Positions 11,936 to 23,200 of a stretch of DNA of 64,000 bases are shown piece by piece (positions within the stretch are counted from its first letter, which is position 1; each line of letters opens with the position of its first letter). The notes below the pieces were generated by a model. It saw only the letters and a program-made list of their open reading frames with translations, was not told where the DNA came from and made no database searches. Made by a program: the position numbers and the translations under genes. Source of the stretch: Spodoptera frugiperda (taxonomy: Eukaryota > Arthropoda > Insecta > Lepidoptera > Noctuidae); assembly GCF_023101765.2 (NCBI RefSeq), contig NC_064237.1, forward strand, positions 2,967,501 to 3,031,500, written 5' to 3'.

Positions 11936-12654
11936 ACTAATAAGCATCGTACATTACAATTAATAACAGAAAAAAAACGAAGATAATATTCTCCTAAATT
12001 AATAAAAAAAAATCTTCATCAAGTCCTATTAGCTAAAAAGGTTCGGTAGACCTTTAACGTAAGTAGATTGTCTGATCGTCACACGTTTCCCTTGGGGGCT
12101 TAGGGGTCGATGGCGACCGTTAAGTATATTTAACATTTAAGTAGTTAAAACGAAGCAATTAATTCCACCGTCCCTCTTGAGAGTTTACCATGTGTAGTCA
12201 TTTGATCGGTTTAGATAAAACAATGTCTTTTTAACTTTATTGTAGTTGGAATTAAGGTTGAAAACCTTTTGGCCAATTGAGGCAGCTTGATGTGGTCGTG
12301 TCTGTCCTTTTGTCTTCTTGAGATACTAACAATAGAATAAATTTATAGTTTTCATTCCGCTTGTAGATGTATTTTCAGCATGCAGTGTGCCGCAAAATAC
12401 ATGCTAGTTGATAATGCTAAAAGCCAAATGAAAAATGTATTGTATTGTTAGTGTATCATGGATTTCCGCAAAGTAACGCCTGACTCTATTCTATATCTTC
12501 TTTAGATGTCAAGTAAATACATCATAGTCTTCAGGGAAGCTACATTTCAAATGTCACCTATCTACAACCAGTTCCGTGACAGCAGTGCACTGCTGAACTA
12601 TACTCCTCCTCCACATTAAAGGGTTTGTCATAATCTCCACGCTTGATAAATGGC
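11936..12654. other. No supported feature
   Basis: No coding or repeat signal that I can support. Confidence 0.4.
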
Positions 12655-12796
12655 ATTTCTTTTAGGCCAGTGGGAGTGTTAGACTCTTACTGACTAAAAA
12701 CCACCCCGTTCCTACTCTTGCTATTCGAGCCGGAGCCACGGTAACCCGCTAGTCAGTCCGCAGCTCCGGGAGGCAGTCCGCAGCTCCGGGTTGATA
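12655..12796 (+). mobile_element. Repeat family A, truncated, with a terminal 20-bp duplication
   Basis: It carries GTTAGACTCTTACTGACTAA, CCACCCCGTTCCTACTC and CGAGCCGGAGCCACGGTAAC. Near its end the block CAGTCCGCAGCTCCGGG appears twice in direct tandem, a small post-insertion duplication not seen in the other copies. Confidence 0.7.
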
Positions 12797-13800
12797 AATG
12801 GCTAGAAGTCTTTTAATTACGCCATCAATAATAATATGTCTACGCCCAACAAGGATAGGCTTGATCTTAAGTTCAACAACACTTTATTATTTTCGATAAA
12901 TCATGCCAAAACTTGGACCCTAACTTTTGCCTAAGGTAAGCTTAATCCGGATTCCCCAGTTTTGCTGATAAATCCTAAAATGATCGAACTTTTACGCCAA
13001 CTCATGGATTAGTTGATCTCTCAGTTTTGTTGATCGCAGTATACTTAAACATTACTTACTTTTATTATAGTTTTAATCCTTATATTTACAATCCAATCCA
13101 AACTGCCTTCAATCGTGAGGATTTTTTTACACATTCTGGTAAATTTATTGCTTTAGTAAAACATTGTTATAACTAGCACTTCAAAGTAACATGACTTTCA
13201 TTTGCATCGACGAATTTGTTCTTCAACAGATATATTCAATTTGTGAGCACTATTGCTCAAAATAACTTAAAGTAGCATAATTTTTTATAGCTGATAAATA
13301 TTTAATTAAGCTTAGTTTAATTAACTTGATCGATGTTTTGATGATTTCCAAACTTACAACAAACTATCAAATGGCGTTGAAACCACTCTAACTTCTTTAA
13401 CCTTGAAACCACAAAATTACACACCAATATACTATCTTTATTTCCTCACAACAACATACTTAAGAATAGTTCCTTTGTAAAAATAAACGCAAAAAAGGCT
13501 TGACACGTATTCAGGATTAGGATAAAGTCGATTTTGGCTTACAAAAGCGAAATTTTATTTTCATAGCGGGGCTTACATAGGGATTTATGGTAATGTCGGC
13601 AAAAGTAGCGGTATGGTGACTGTGCCAGGGGCTATGGGGCCGAGTGTTGACACACGTAATAGGGCAATGAATTCTTGTAACTGCACATTCAAAGCATAAT
13701 TTCTATAATTTTTACTGAAAATATCTTGTTCAATGACATAATTAAAATGCATAAAATCATATTTTATTGGCGTGAATACTTGTTTTTTTATTATTATGTA
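12797..13800. other. No supported feature
   Basis: AT-rich sequence, nothing supported. Confidence 0.4.
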
Positions 13801-14065
13801 TCGTCAAGCCATCCCCGAAGGGGTAGACAGAGGAGCACATTATGCTGCTGTACATTGTGCACCTACTTTTCACAATTCATGCTGTAAGTCCCATGCAATA
13901 GAGGGTTAAGTGTTATTGCCATATACCGAGCACAATTCCAGACTCCGTGCTACTAATGACAATTTTTCGAAATACCAAAAAATTCCAACACCAAAAGGTT
14001 CCACCAGGGTATCGAACCTGAGACTCCTTGCCCGGTAGTCGCACTTATGACCACTAGGTTAAAGG
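13801..14065 (-). mobile_element. Repeat family C, full-length tRNA-headed SINE
   Basis: On the minus strand it begins with a tRNA-like head (AGTGGTCATAAGTGCGACTA, then CCGGGCAAGGAGTCTCAGGT) with the B-box GGTTCGATACCC. It runs through ACGGAGTCTGGAATTGTGCT and GGGACTTACAGCATGAATTG to GCACAATGTACAGCAGCATA, and ends CCTCTGTCTACCCCTTCGGG. This is the most complete copy and gives the family length of about 265 bp. The minus-strand open frame at 13953-14162 is the SINE head. Confidence 0.75.
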
Positions 14066-14982
14066 CAGTCAGAACAGTGCAGTGAAAACTTGTTCCAGTC
14101 TGTATAAACAAGTTAAGAATATTGCCAATATTGAATTGGAACCACATTTTACTGATTGGCAAAGCTTCTGGGGCCCACTATACGCTTCCGTCTACTACCA
14201 ATAACTCCTACAAGCTACACTCCTACAATTAAGTATTACATTAGTTATTGACTAATTACCATACTCAACAAGTAGTTAGTTCACTAATGACACGACAAGA
14301 CAAGACTACACTAGATTATCATCCAAGTAGATTACGAAAATCTACTTTATTATCCATGGCATTAAGTTTTAAATAAGGAGTTCCCCAAGGCAGTTTGCCA
14401 AGTCCCCAAATCGGGATGGCCTTGACAATGAACTACGCGTGTAAACGTTGCCAAAACGAACTGTGATAAAAGTCACGTTTTGGTCAGGTTTATATCTTTC
14501 GCTTAATTTATGGACTCTTGGTACTATGAGTCCATGATAGAAATATATAGAGTGGTTGAAATATAACTATGCAGAGGAACTTTTGTGACTTTGATATAAA
14601 TCTTTTGAAGTTGAATTTATTAAGCCTGTCATCATTTCGCACTTTCCTATAATATTCTTATTTAATAAAGGACTATGTCCATGGATAATGGAATATGTCT
14701 ATGTCTGCGTTCAAGTACAAAAGAAAGAAAATGGAGACCCACACGTAATCAACGCCTCTTTTAGAAATATCAGTTAACAAAATCACAATCAATCTTTTCA
14801 TACCTACCAATGGCCATACCATACTGTACACTATTAAATTCATATTCATATTCAGTTATTTGCTTTCCACAATAGATGGTAAAAGTAACAATTATGGACC
14901 CAGTTTGGGCACAGCAATTTTAAAGATATAAAAACTCGGGTTGAAAATATAACATTATTTTAAACATTTGTTATTAATTGAG
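14066..14982. other. No supported feature
   Basis: Probably intron of the minus-strand gene whose exon ends at 14989. No further exon is recognised. Confidence 0.35.
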
Positions 14983-14988
14983 ACTTAC

Positions 14989-15193
14989 CTTAGAGCAATG
15001 CCATCAGTTCTATCTTCACTAGCAATACTACTTCTAGGCGAGCTTCCAAGGCGACTGCTTGCGGATTTGCGCCGAAGTTCGTGAGGATCCGGCTCGTCCT
15101 TGCTGGTGAAGGAGATCCGCGGCGCGTGCGCTCGCAGCCCGCCCACTTTGTGTCCAGACACGCCCCGACATAGCATCTGACTTTGGGTTATGT
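14989..15193 (-). CDS. Internal exon of an unidentified Ser/Arg-rich protein (exon B)
   Basis: I do not recognise the protein. The exon is 205 bp, strikingly GC-rich for this window, and bounded by a good acceptor (TTTTGTTACAG) and a consensus donor (AG/GTAAGT) on the minus strand. It enters in phase 1 and leaves in phase 2, giving about 67 codons. The product is basic and serine-rich: HAPRISFTSKDEPDPHELRR is followed by a KSASSRLGSSPRSS stretch that looks like a phosphorylated linker (RKSAS, SPRSS). There is no signal peptide or membrane segment. Its entry phase fits the exit phase of the exon at 54385-54536 on the same strand, with which it may form one gene. The exon call rests on composition, splice sites and an open frame; the identity is open. 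Signalling or scaffold proteins often carry such linkers, but that is not evidence of function. Confidence 0.65.
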
Positions 15194-15463
15194 CTGTAAC
15201 AAAAGATATGAAGAAATTCTTAGAACAGATCGGCTGAACAAAAATGGTATAGTCAAGTACGATTTACAACGCGATAACGAAAACGCTCTAGTTAAAGAAA
15301 CACAACACACCCGATATGGTATTATTTGAAAGAGACCACAGGTGTACAAGAGAAGCTTTTGGCCTTTAATAGGTATTTAGTATTTGTGAATCCCTTTTGA
15401 CGATAATGGATTTCCTAAGATCTGGCTGAAACCTTTAGGAACCTCAGTGGATGGTGTTACTGG
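15194..15463. other. No supported feature
   Basis: Presumed intron upstream (in the minus sense) of exon B. Confidence 0.3.
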
Positions 15464-15826
15464 TTGAGTTTAAATATTAACATAGCTAATATAGGTTGGA
15501 AACAAGTAATGGCGCCATTAGGCTATATTGTAAGATCATTAATTCAAGGCTCTACTAGTATTAGCGGTAGAATTATTGGACGCACGAGCAAAGGCTTAAC
15601 TAAGAATTTTACAGTCGAAGATGTACAAAATGTATATATTTTTATCAATAACTTAGTTTTAAAAACAGTATATTACATTCAAGTTCATGATAAAATGAAG
15701 CCGTATGATAATATTAAGTTATTCTACCACAAAGCAATGCCAAAACAAGGAGCAAAATTCCATTTGTTTATTCAAATAACCCCTAAAAGTAGCTCACTAC
15801 CATCATTCGGAGCCATATGCGGGTAA
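15464..15826 (+). CDS. Unidentified 120-codon ORF, weak
   Basis: This is one of the longer open frames in the window outside the LINE. The product (start MSLNINIANIGWKQVMAPLG) is rich in I, K, N and S and has no motif I recognise, no signal peptide and no clear membrane segment. A second open frame in another phase follows 27 bp later (15854-16093). There is no TATA box, splice site or poly(A) signal to support an independent gene. It may be a decayed mobile-element gene or chance; codon composition is only slightly richer in GC than the surroundings. I list it because its length is unusual for this AT-rich DNA. Confidence 0.2.
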   Translation: MSLNINIANIGWKQVMAPLGYIVRSLIQGSTSISGRIIGRTSKGLTKNFTVEDVQNVYIFINNLVLKTVYYIQVHDKMKPYDNIKLFYHKAMPKQGAKFHLFIQITPKSSSLPSFGAICG

Positions 15827-15853
15827 ATAAAATCATACCAAACCGCTTATGCA

Positions 15854-16093
15854 GTGAGCACATCGGCTCCTATTACACCCGAACATTTGGCATACAAGAC
15901 AAATATTTGGGACCGAGAAAAAGCGAAGGAAAGAATTTTTTTATTGCCTCCTCCAAATAGATATTGGGGGATAGTTGTCTCCCGAATTGTTCGGTTGATT
16001 TTTTTGCCAAAAGGGTTTTATCGGAACGGTCTCAGGGGCAGAATGGGTCCCTTTTATTTTGAAGAACAAACGATACTCAAAGGTCAAAGTTGA
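15854..16093 (+). CDS. Unidentified 79-codon ORF, weak
   Basis: It begins MSTSAPITPEHLAYKTNIWD and contains a basic, aromatic C-terminal part (RYWGIVVSRIVRLIF). No family is recognised. It lies just downstream of the ORF at 15464 in a different phase, so the two could be pieces of one frameshifted ancestral gene. No other support. Confidence 0.15.
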   Translation: MSTSAPITPEHLAYKTNIWDREKAKERIFLLPPPNRYWGIVVSRIVRLIFLPKGFYRNGLRGRMGPFYFEEQTILKGQS

Positions 16094-16975
16094 TGATTAT
16101 ATTGCGGGCTTTGATTATAGGTTTATGCCTGTCTTTGTGTCGACCTTATCCTCCAATTTATCATTCAAGGGTTAGAAACAGGAGCTGATTGGGGTGAACC
16201 TCGATTTTGTTCGTAATTGTGTCGCTAATGTGAGTCCTCGGATGGAAGGGGATTATTTTTAGACAAGTCGTTTGTGTGGATAAATTCTCATGTTACACTT
16301 CTCGTATGGTTTGCCTGTCTCAGTTGTGGAAATTTTATGGACCATTTGGCGGTTTACTTAAATGCTTCCACTAGATTCTTAATAGATTTATGTCTTTGTG
16401 AATTTCATTTAACAATGACATTTCATTTGATACCTAATTTATGACAAAAAGAGTAAAATTATAGACTTTAGAGAACTTCATTATGCTGATTCTGTAAACT
16501 TTAGGCAGACTGTTTTGTTAATCTGAAAATTATTTTATAAGCTACTCGTTATTGTAATTCTAAATCAATTTCTAAAATCATGACTGGCATTTCTTTCCAA
16601 GATACAGGCCTGGTCTTTCTTTAGGATTAAAATTCAGACAATGTCATTCCTTTGAGCCCTAGGGTCTAAAGCTATTTGCAAATAAAAGAGTAACTCAATC
16701 TGAGGATAAGTAGCTTTTCCATTCAGTAAGATTTAAGCAGAAACCTATTGTGTAAGATCCATTTTACAAGAATTTATATGAATGAGATACTGGGTACTAT
16801 ATGTTTGTACTGGGTTTAACTAGGCTGATTGTGATTGTTCAGAGATTTTATTATAGTCCTACATTTTTATAAAAAGAAATCGAATTGTGCATGAAAATCG
16901 TAATATTTGAGAGATGAACATTACGATAGATCAAAGTTCTGATAGAGCTGACCACTTACAAGGTACAAAAAAATC
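16094..16975. other. No supported feature
   Basis: AT-rich sequence, nothing supported. Confidence 0.4.
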
Positions 16976-17140
16976 ACTCTTTATACAGGATGTAAACGAA
17001 ACGCTGCCGAAAAACACTACATTTTAGTTTTCGTATCGCATTACAGCTATTACCTAAAAAAACATGTAATTCAACAAAAATTGTTTTTTACCATCACCTG
17101 TTTGCGGTTTTTGGTAGCGTTCCGTTTACACATGTATAAC
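16976..17140. mobile_element. Small inverted-repeat (MITE-like) element
   Basis: The left end (TGTAAACGAAACGCTGCCGA then AAAACA) and right end (GGTTTTTGGTAGCGTTCCGT then TTACA) are imperfect inverted repeats of about 28-30 bp around an AT-rich centre of about 100 bp. It has no ORF. A single copy is seen, so this is inference from structure. Confidence 0.45.
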
Positions 17141-18028
17141 ACAAAAATCAAATCTTTCTTCTGTATAATATTACTGTAGATTTGATAGTGAAAACATCGA
17201 GATAAAAAAAATACAATTAATTAAAAAGTCAATACCACGAGCAATGAAATTAATTAAAATGGAAGACATTAAAATCCCACTCACACTAAGATATTTCCTA
17301 ATTATGTATTAGATAGGCACTTCTCTTCATTCGTGCAAGAATTTTACTAAAGAAAATATGTCAAGAATGATTTCTTTAAAAGAAAATGGCGTCCAATTCT
17401 ATAGACGTTTTTTTATAGACAATTCATCGCCCTAAGTTTAGTGGTACTTGGGTAGAAGGGACAGAGAGAACACTTGAAGCTAACGATAATGATTCACGCT
17501 AGGATTAATTTACTTTTTTATATTTTTCTTATATTCTTTAGTTCGTGACTCGTTTGAAGATAAGTTCTTAAGAAGTGTGTATTAACATGTCTGTAGATTT
17601 GCTTATGATAGAAAAGAAAAAACCTATACTTTTTTAATACAATTATTTATATTATTCTTTAAAGAATCTTCACTGTTAGTACTTACTACATCTAAAAAAC
17701 TCATAAACACAGAAAAAATGGACAGAATTTCTGAATTTTATCGGAATTTATTTATGCTTATGGCTTTGAAGCTGTTAGCAAATTATTATTTTTATTTTTA
17801 TTGATACGAAACCATAAGATACTTAAGTAATAACCAATTAACTAAGAGCCTGTTCAGCATTTCTGGAGGTGCTAACGAGATCATTCATCCCTCATTACGT
17901 ATTCAATTGTACCTCTTAATCCCTCGCTTCCGACTATTTGTCACAATAATTGGACTCCTCCTCTTCCTAGAGTATAAAGTTTCACTTAAACTAAGTCCGA
18001 AAGCCCGATAAACGGAAATAATTGAATT
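17141..18028. other. No supported feature
   Basis: AT-rich sequence, nothing supported. Confidence 0.4.
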
Positions 18029-18058
18029 AAAGATCAGTAGGTAGTACTACTGATCTTT
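18029..18058. repeat. Perfect 12-bp hairpin
   Basis: AAAGATCAGTAG and CTACTGATCTTT are exact inverted repeats separated by GTAGTA, followed by a T-rich run. No adjacent gene is seen. Confidence 0.6.
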
Positions 18059-18199
18059 ATTTTACTAGAAATACCACTTAAAAATAAAAAGAGATTTGTT
18101 CGAATCAATTCCAAATCCCACTTTTCTTCTCAAGGGAAATAAATATCAAACGGATAGAATTTCACCTAAATAGAAACAATAAAAGCTATTTTTGTTTCT

Positions 18200-18400
18200 T
18201 CACCTCTATCTATACCAATACTAATATTATAAAGCTGAAGAGTTTGTTTGTTTGAACGCGCTAATCTCAGGAACTACTGGTCGGATTTAAATAATTATTT
18301 TTTTTGTGTTGAATAGTGCACGCATCGAGGAAGGCTATAGGCTATAAAACATCACGCTATGACCTATAGCAGTCAAGCAGAGCGGGTGAAACCGCGCGAA
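18200..18400 (+). mobile_element. Lepidopteran dispersed repeat (non-autonomous, possibly Helitron-like)
   Basis: ACTAATATTATAAAGCTGAA, GAGTTTGTTTGTTTGAACGC and CTCAGGAACTACTGGTCGGA, then GAGGAAGGCTATAGGCTATA, are a block I recall as very common in moth genomes. Related starts occur at 24340, 27265 and 32605. The class is uncertain; the ORF beginning at 18359 lies in it. Confidence 0.55.
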
Positions 18401-18923
18401 AGTAGCTCGCAAATAATAATATCGTTGTCTAATGCCAATAGAATGGAAAGCAAATTCGAAGCTTGTTCAAACTCGATTAATGTTCCAAAAAATATTTTAC
18501 CAAAAGTAGCGCGCCTAGAGGTCCGAATTTATTCAATTGAAATCTTTCCAATAAGAAAATTATTATTATACCAATAAACTCAGTAAATGTAATAAGGATA
18601 TTTATTGTCGAATCGTTTGAGTAGACGTACATTTTTTACCAAAATAAAAATTCTAAAAAATCCTCCTTAATAACCTACTTTGGGAATATATACAGAAACC
18701 TTTTTGTACCTCTTGGAGTGGACGCTAAGTACGTAACAAAATGTATTGGGACCTTTTAACGATTTGTATACGTTTTCAAGCGATATTGCCAACACAATGT
18801 GGTTTGTATTGTAATCAAAAATGTTCCTTTCGGGTCGGAAATTATACTGTAGAGAAACATTTTCTTCAAATAGGACCAAATTGTGGCATTTCTGATATTG
18901 ATTGATCATGTGACGTAACATAT
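18401..18923. other. No supported feature
   Basis: AT-rich sequence. The 87-codon minus-strand open frame at 18667-18930 has no recognisable motif. Confidence 0.35.
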
Positions 18924-19265
18924 ATCCCACAAAAACATTTCATGTTAAATGTTGCCAAGACGAGACCATATTGCCTGCACTGTCAAAAAGTAATCAGATC
19001 TAGTGTGGAGCCAAGTTTGTAGGCGTGCAAACCTTGGACGTAACTGGCGAGTCGGCTGCACGGACTTTTTGCTATTCGTCATATGGGCTTGAGCTTAAAA
19101 ATCTATTCAATCTTCTAAACTCTTTCCGTGCGGCCAACTCGCCAGTTACGTCCAAGGTTTGCACGCCTACAAACTTGGCTCCACACTAGATCTGATTACT
19201 TTTTGACAGTGCAGGCAATATGGTCTCGTCTTGGCAACATTTAACATGAAATGTTTTTGTGGGAT
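18924..19265. mobile_element. Fold-back element 1 (141-bp arms)
   Basis: Arms at 18924-19064 and 19125-19265 are inverted copies of equal length with about two mismatches, around a 60-bp loop. The ends are ATCCCACAAAAACATTTCAT and its complement. It has no ORF. The terminal motif resembles that of the larger fold-back element at 34710-35265. The structure is that of a non-autonomous DNA transposon (MITE or fold-back type). The target duplication cannot be fixed because the outer AT is itself palindromic. Confidence 0.8.
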
Positions 19266-19274
19266 TTCATTTCT

Positions 19275-19795
19275 TTTTGTAGGTTTTAATTAAGTTTCCC
19301 TATTTCAGATTTTTACCCCTCCGCGGCCGCATTCAGACCTCTAGCGTCAAAAGTTGCGGAAGTCTCGAACAAACTTTCCCCCCTAGTTTAAGGGGTTGGG
19401 GGGTAAAAGTTCCAAGTTTTAGGATTTTTTTGTTGTTTGGGTACTAATACTAGCTTACATACCAAATTTCAGTTTTCTAGGACTTCAGGAAGTACCTTAA
19501 GAATTTTGTTGATCATCAGTGAGTGAGTGACGAAATCGGGGTATTTTAGATATCAATAAAATCTAAAGTATAAGAGCTATGCAATTGAAACTTTAGAGGT
19601 TTATTAAGTCTACCACTGACATTATATCCTGAAAATTTTGTTTATCTGGTATAACCCAAACTCAAGTTATGAAGGTTCAAAAATACGACGAAGCGCTTCG
19701 AGAAAAGGTAGGTAGTGCCCTTGCGCTTGCGCTTCGCTTGGCTCGTCTTGGCGGGGGCACTACCGTGCCCCCAGATAGAATACTTTTGATAAAGT
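19275..19795 (+). mobile_element. Repeat family G copy
   Basis: It contains CCTCCGCGGCCGCATTCAGA, TTCTAGGACTTCAGGAAGTA, GATCATCAGTGAGTGAGTGA, ACGACGAAGCGCTTCGAGAA and the end GGCGGGGGCACTACCGTGCC followed by CCCAGATAG. An inverted relative lies at 33988-34330, sharing the GTGCCCCC palindrome, the CTCGAAGC block and the GTGAGTGA / TCACTCAC block. No coding is seen. It abuts fold-back element 1. Confidence 0.55.
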
Positions 19796-21055
19796 TCTAA
19801 TTCTATTCTTATAAATATGATGATTTACAGGTAAAATTATTACTAAACAAAAAATACTATTTTTTCCTTAACTTACAACTTATTTGATCATTGTCAACAC
19901 AATAAAAAGTTATTATAACGATTCAATTACCTTGAAATTTCATTAAGGCTCAAAATATCCACGTTACAAACAACACCTACAAAACCTTATTGAAATCACC
20001 AAAGATTGAAAGAAAATGAAACTCGAATTGTAAGACAAACGTTCACGTTCAATCTGTTAAGCGTAAAACGTCTGAAACTTAAACACAATGACTGCCACGT
20101 ACAATATTGTCCACGTCTCTCAAATAACGTCAAATATCATGTACTTCAAGATAACGAAATTTGTGTTCCAAAACTACACTGTCTAGGGACTAAGGGACCG
20201 AGCGGTTCATTGTATCATCAATATTTTCTCTAACATTGACAGACTCGTCCCAGCCTTCTGACTCGTTCGTTCATCGAGTTTTGCTTTCCGAAATTGATTT
20301 AGAAGTCTGTAACTTTTTCTTGAATGTAGGCTTCATCTATTTAGAAGATCGGTTTTTGTTTTAGATGCCTTTTTTACAAAATAAGGTCGGTAGAGATGTT
20401 TTTATTTGTGGTGTTCCCCAGGGAACGATTTTAGGTCATTAATTTAGGTTTTGCTAAAGCATGATAAATGTTGAAAATCACAACAAAGTAAAAAAATATA
20501 GGAGTACTAATTGTTAAAAATGTAAAAACAAATCTTACAAACAATTTATTTCTAAATGACCATTAATAAACAATATTTTGTTTCACCATTTTCCGTATTA
20601 TTAGATTTTCCTTTATCATTAATTATTCTGTTAATTGTAAAATGTTTGACCGCCGCTTTTTCCCTCTAAATCAGTATTTCCATTACAAATTCAACATCAA
20701 AGCTTCATCTACTTAATTTGGAAATAAAAATTGGAAGGTATTGTGAAAAAATCTCTCTATTGACGTCTATCGTGGTGTGCAAAGTCATTATCTTGGGACC
20801 CCAAATAACTTTGTCACGTTTCTCGTTAAAAATGCAGAGTGCGGCCCATCGGCCTTTTATTTGACGTAGGGTTGTTCGTAGGGATTTGTGGTCACGTTTT
20901 ATATTTTGATACAATTTTATAAAATTATTCAATTTTCGAATTTATTTCTCAACTAGGTTAGGGTCAGATTCTTGACTAAAATTTACTCATTGTAAGGTGT
21001 TTTTAATAAAATAACTCGCTAATCCTGTAGTTACTCTTATAGATGTACATACACA
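19796..21055. other. No supported feature
   Basis: AT-rich sequence; several 60-75-codon open frames without motifs. Confidence 0.4.
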
Positions 21056-21057
21056 TT

Positions 21058-21330
21058 ACGTGTCATGGTGCCCCTGTGGTTTAAGATGTCCCCTTCTTAT
21101 GCAAGAGAGTGCGGGTTCGAAACCTACCAACGACAAGTACCAATGTGACTTTTCCGAGTTATACGTACTTTCTAAGCTTATCTTAAACATCATGAGGAAA
21201 CCTGGGCTTATAATTTCTAAATATAAGTTTAAAATTGGCATTGTGCAAGCGTGGTGATTAATGCTCAAACCTTCTCCATGTGAGAAGAGGAGTTTGTTCA
21301 GCAGTGACCAATTGTAGACTGAAGGTGATA
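21058..21330 (+). mobile_element. Repeat family D, tRNA-headed SINE, near full-length
   Basis: The head has GTGCCCCTGTGGTTTAAGAT and the B-box-like GGTTCGAAACC. The body runs CAAGTACCAATGTGACTTTT, CCGAGTTATACGTACTTTCT and GAGGAAACCTGGGCTTATAA, and ends TGAGAAGAGGAGTTTGTTCA and GCAGTGACCAATTGTAGACT. Other copies are at 1838, 24495, 47065 and 60780, all on the minus strand. Confidence 0.75.
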
Positions 21331-21671
21331 CATAACGACCATTAATATCTGTCTATAGGAACAATCAATTAGAGGTTCTCCTGAGGGGATAAATACTCCT
21401 AAACACATGTATTGTGTGTTTAACATAACTTACAAGGTATACAGTACATTATCCACGATCACCTACGTACTAGTTTCAGTTGAATGACTTTATGACGTCA
21501 CTAGTGCGGTTCAATGAATTCTGCTTTATGTCACCTGATTGTAAAACTTTACAGCCCCAGGAAACAGTGGCTTTCGAAAAATATTGCATTATAAATCAAG
21601 ATTACTTTGGAGTTTCAGTATAGATATGGAATTTCAATATATTCGTAAATTGCACATATTACGTACATGGA
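21331..21671. other. No supported feature
   Basis: Nothing supported. Confidence 0.4.
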
Positions 21672-21828
21672 TTTTTTTAGGGAGAAAATCATTTCAATAT
21701 CTTCTCCCGGCTTAGGCGAGGCGAGATGGAATGTCAGACTCTTACTGACTATAAACCACCCCGTTCCTACTCCTGCTTTTCGAGCTAGAGCCGCAGTAAG
21801 CCCGCTAGGTAGCCCATACGCTCCTGAT
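21672..21828 (+). mobile_element. Repeat family A copy
   Basis: A run of seven T, CTTAGGCGAGGCGAGATGGA, TCAGACTCTTACTGACTATA, CACCCCGTTCCTACTCCTGC and CCCGCTAGGTAGCCCATACG. The 3' part beyond this is lost. Confidence 0.75.
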
Positions 21829-23055
21829 TACGTAGATGGATCTATGAATTTTAACATATCTAAGTTTTAAGTCAATGCTGTAAAAAAATACTAAAATCTA
21901 AGATGTAATTTTAATTTAAACATTAAAGTAAAAACAAGAAACCATAAATAAATGATACTTAACAAAAATAATGACGTTATTCAATTTAATCATACTATTT
22001 ACTATCTTGAACTTTTCCTTTGACGTGACACCCCTAAGTGGTGGATCTCATTAAATCGTGCCGCGCCATCGATCCTGTTATGCATTGTTCCCGTGTGACG
22101 AGCCACCTCAAGTGTACCCGACACGGCTCACAACTCACGCACACACAACCCTAGCCCACTGAACATAATTGAACAATATTTTTCTGTAAAATATTGGGTT
22201 CATATCCAGGGTCTCGGTAAATAACATGTCCTGAAAAGGGATTTTCAGTTATTTTTAAATTGCTTTTAATCAAATTAGGCGCTGGCTGTGTTTAATGGGT
22301 TAAATCTTTGGTTTTGATTAAATATTTTTAATAATTTCGATAGCAAATTAAGTACTTAATTGTCTGGCAATTAATTAACTTTTCTGTAAAGTAAAAATAA
22401 AATTAAAACGAGTTACGATTTAAACATTTTACTTCTAAATTGATTAAAAGGACCATCAGTTTAAAACTCATACAAGGAAAAAACAGACCCGAGTCAGCTC
22501 ATAGCCTGTCTATACCAAGTTTCTTCAAATTACTGAATGCAGTAGTTTCAGCGTTATTGACGGACAAACATCCTAATATCCAAGGAAACATAGTTTCACA
22601 TTTAAAATATTAGTATAACTGCGTTTTTGTATTATGTTGTCAAGTTCCTTCGTACACAATCTTAAAGGAAGTAATCAGGCTTCGGCAGGCTATATATACA
22701 TAAATGTAACATTAATAAATGAGGTTACAGAGACTTTCTGACGGCTCATTATGGATCGCTCTGAAAGAACGAACGAAATCATTCACTCATTCACTCAGAA
22801 TGAACTAGTTCACTTACGATCTTATCGCATATGGCACAGGTGTTATGAGATTGTTTATGGATCATAAAAATGTATGTAGGTTCAGGTTGCTATGGAAGCT
22901 GACGTAGTTTTCCCGAAAAAAAGTAAAGTGGACCTATTTCAACTTTTATTCAAATATTTTTACTTTCGCAAAGTATTTTACGGCTTTCTCCATCAGCGCT
23001 CGCGACCGTAGTTCCATACTCATCGCATAAATGGTTAGCAGTCTAGAGTCCTTGT
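21829..23055. other. No supported feature
   Basis: A less AT-rich island at about 22020-22165 (CGTGCCGCGCCATCGATCCT, TCAAGTGTACCCGACACGGC) may be an unlabelled repeat fragment. I see no coding frame with splice sites. Confidence 0.35.
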
Positions 23056-23057
23056 TT

Positions 23058-23200
23058 GGGGGGGGAGGAAATCATCCAACGACTTTTTCCGACTTGCGTG
23101 AGGCGAAAAGGAGTGCCTGATTCTTACTGACTAAAAACCCCAAATACGTAGGCATTTGGGGTAAACCGCTCGGCAGTCCACAGCACTAGGTGCAGTCTAG
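23058..23200 (+). mobile_element. Repeat family A, diverged copy
   Basis: A G-run lead, GACTTTTTCCGACTTGCGTG, TGATTCTTACTGACTAAAAA and CCGCTCGGCAGTCCACAGCA. The central part is replaced by AAATACGTAGGCATTTGGGG, an inverted-repeat-rich segment. Confidence 0.65.

Noticed and set aside
18667..18930. 87-codon minus-strand ORF
   Set aside because: No recognisable motif or gene signals; it ends at the border of fold-back element 1.
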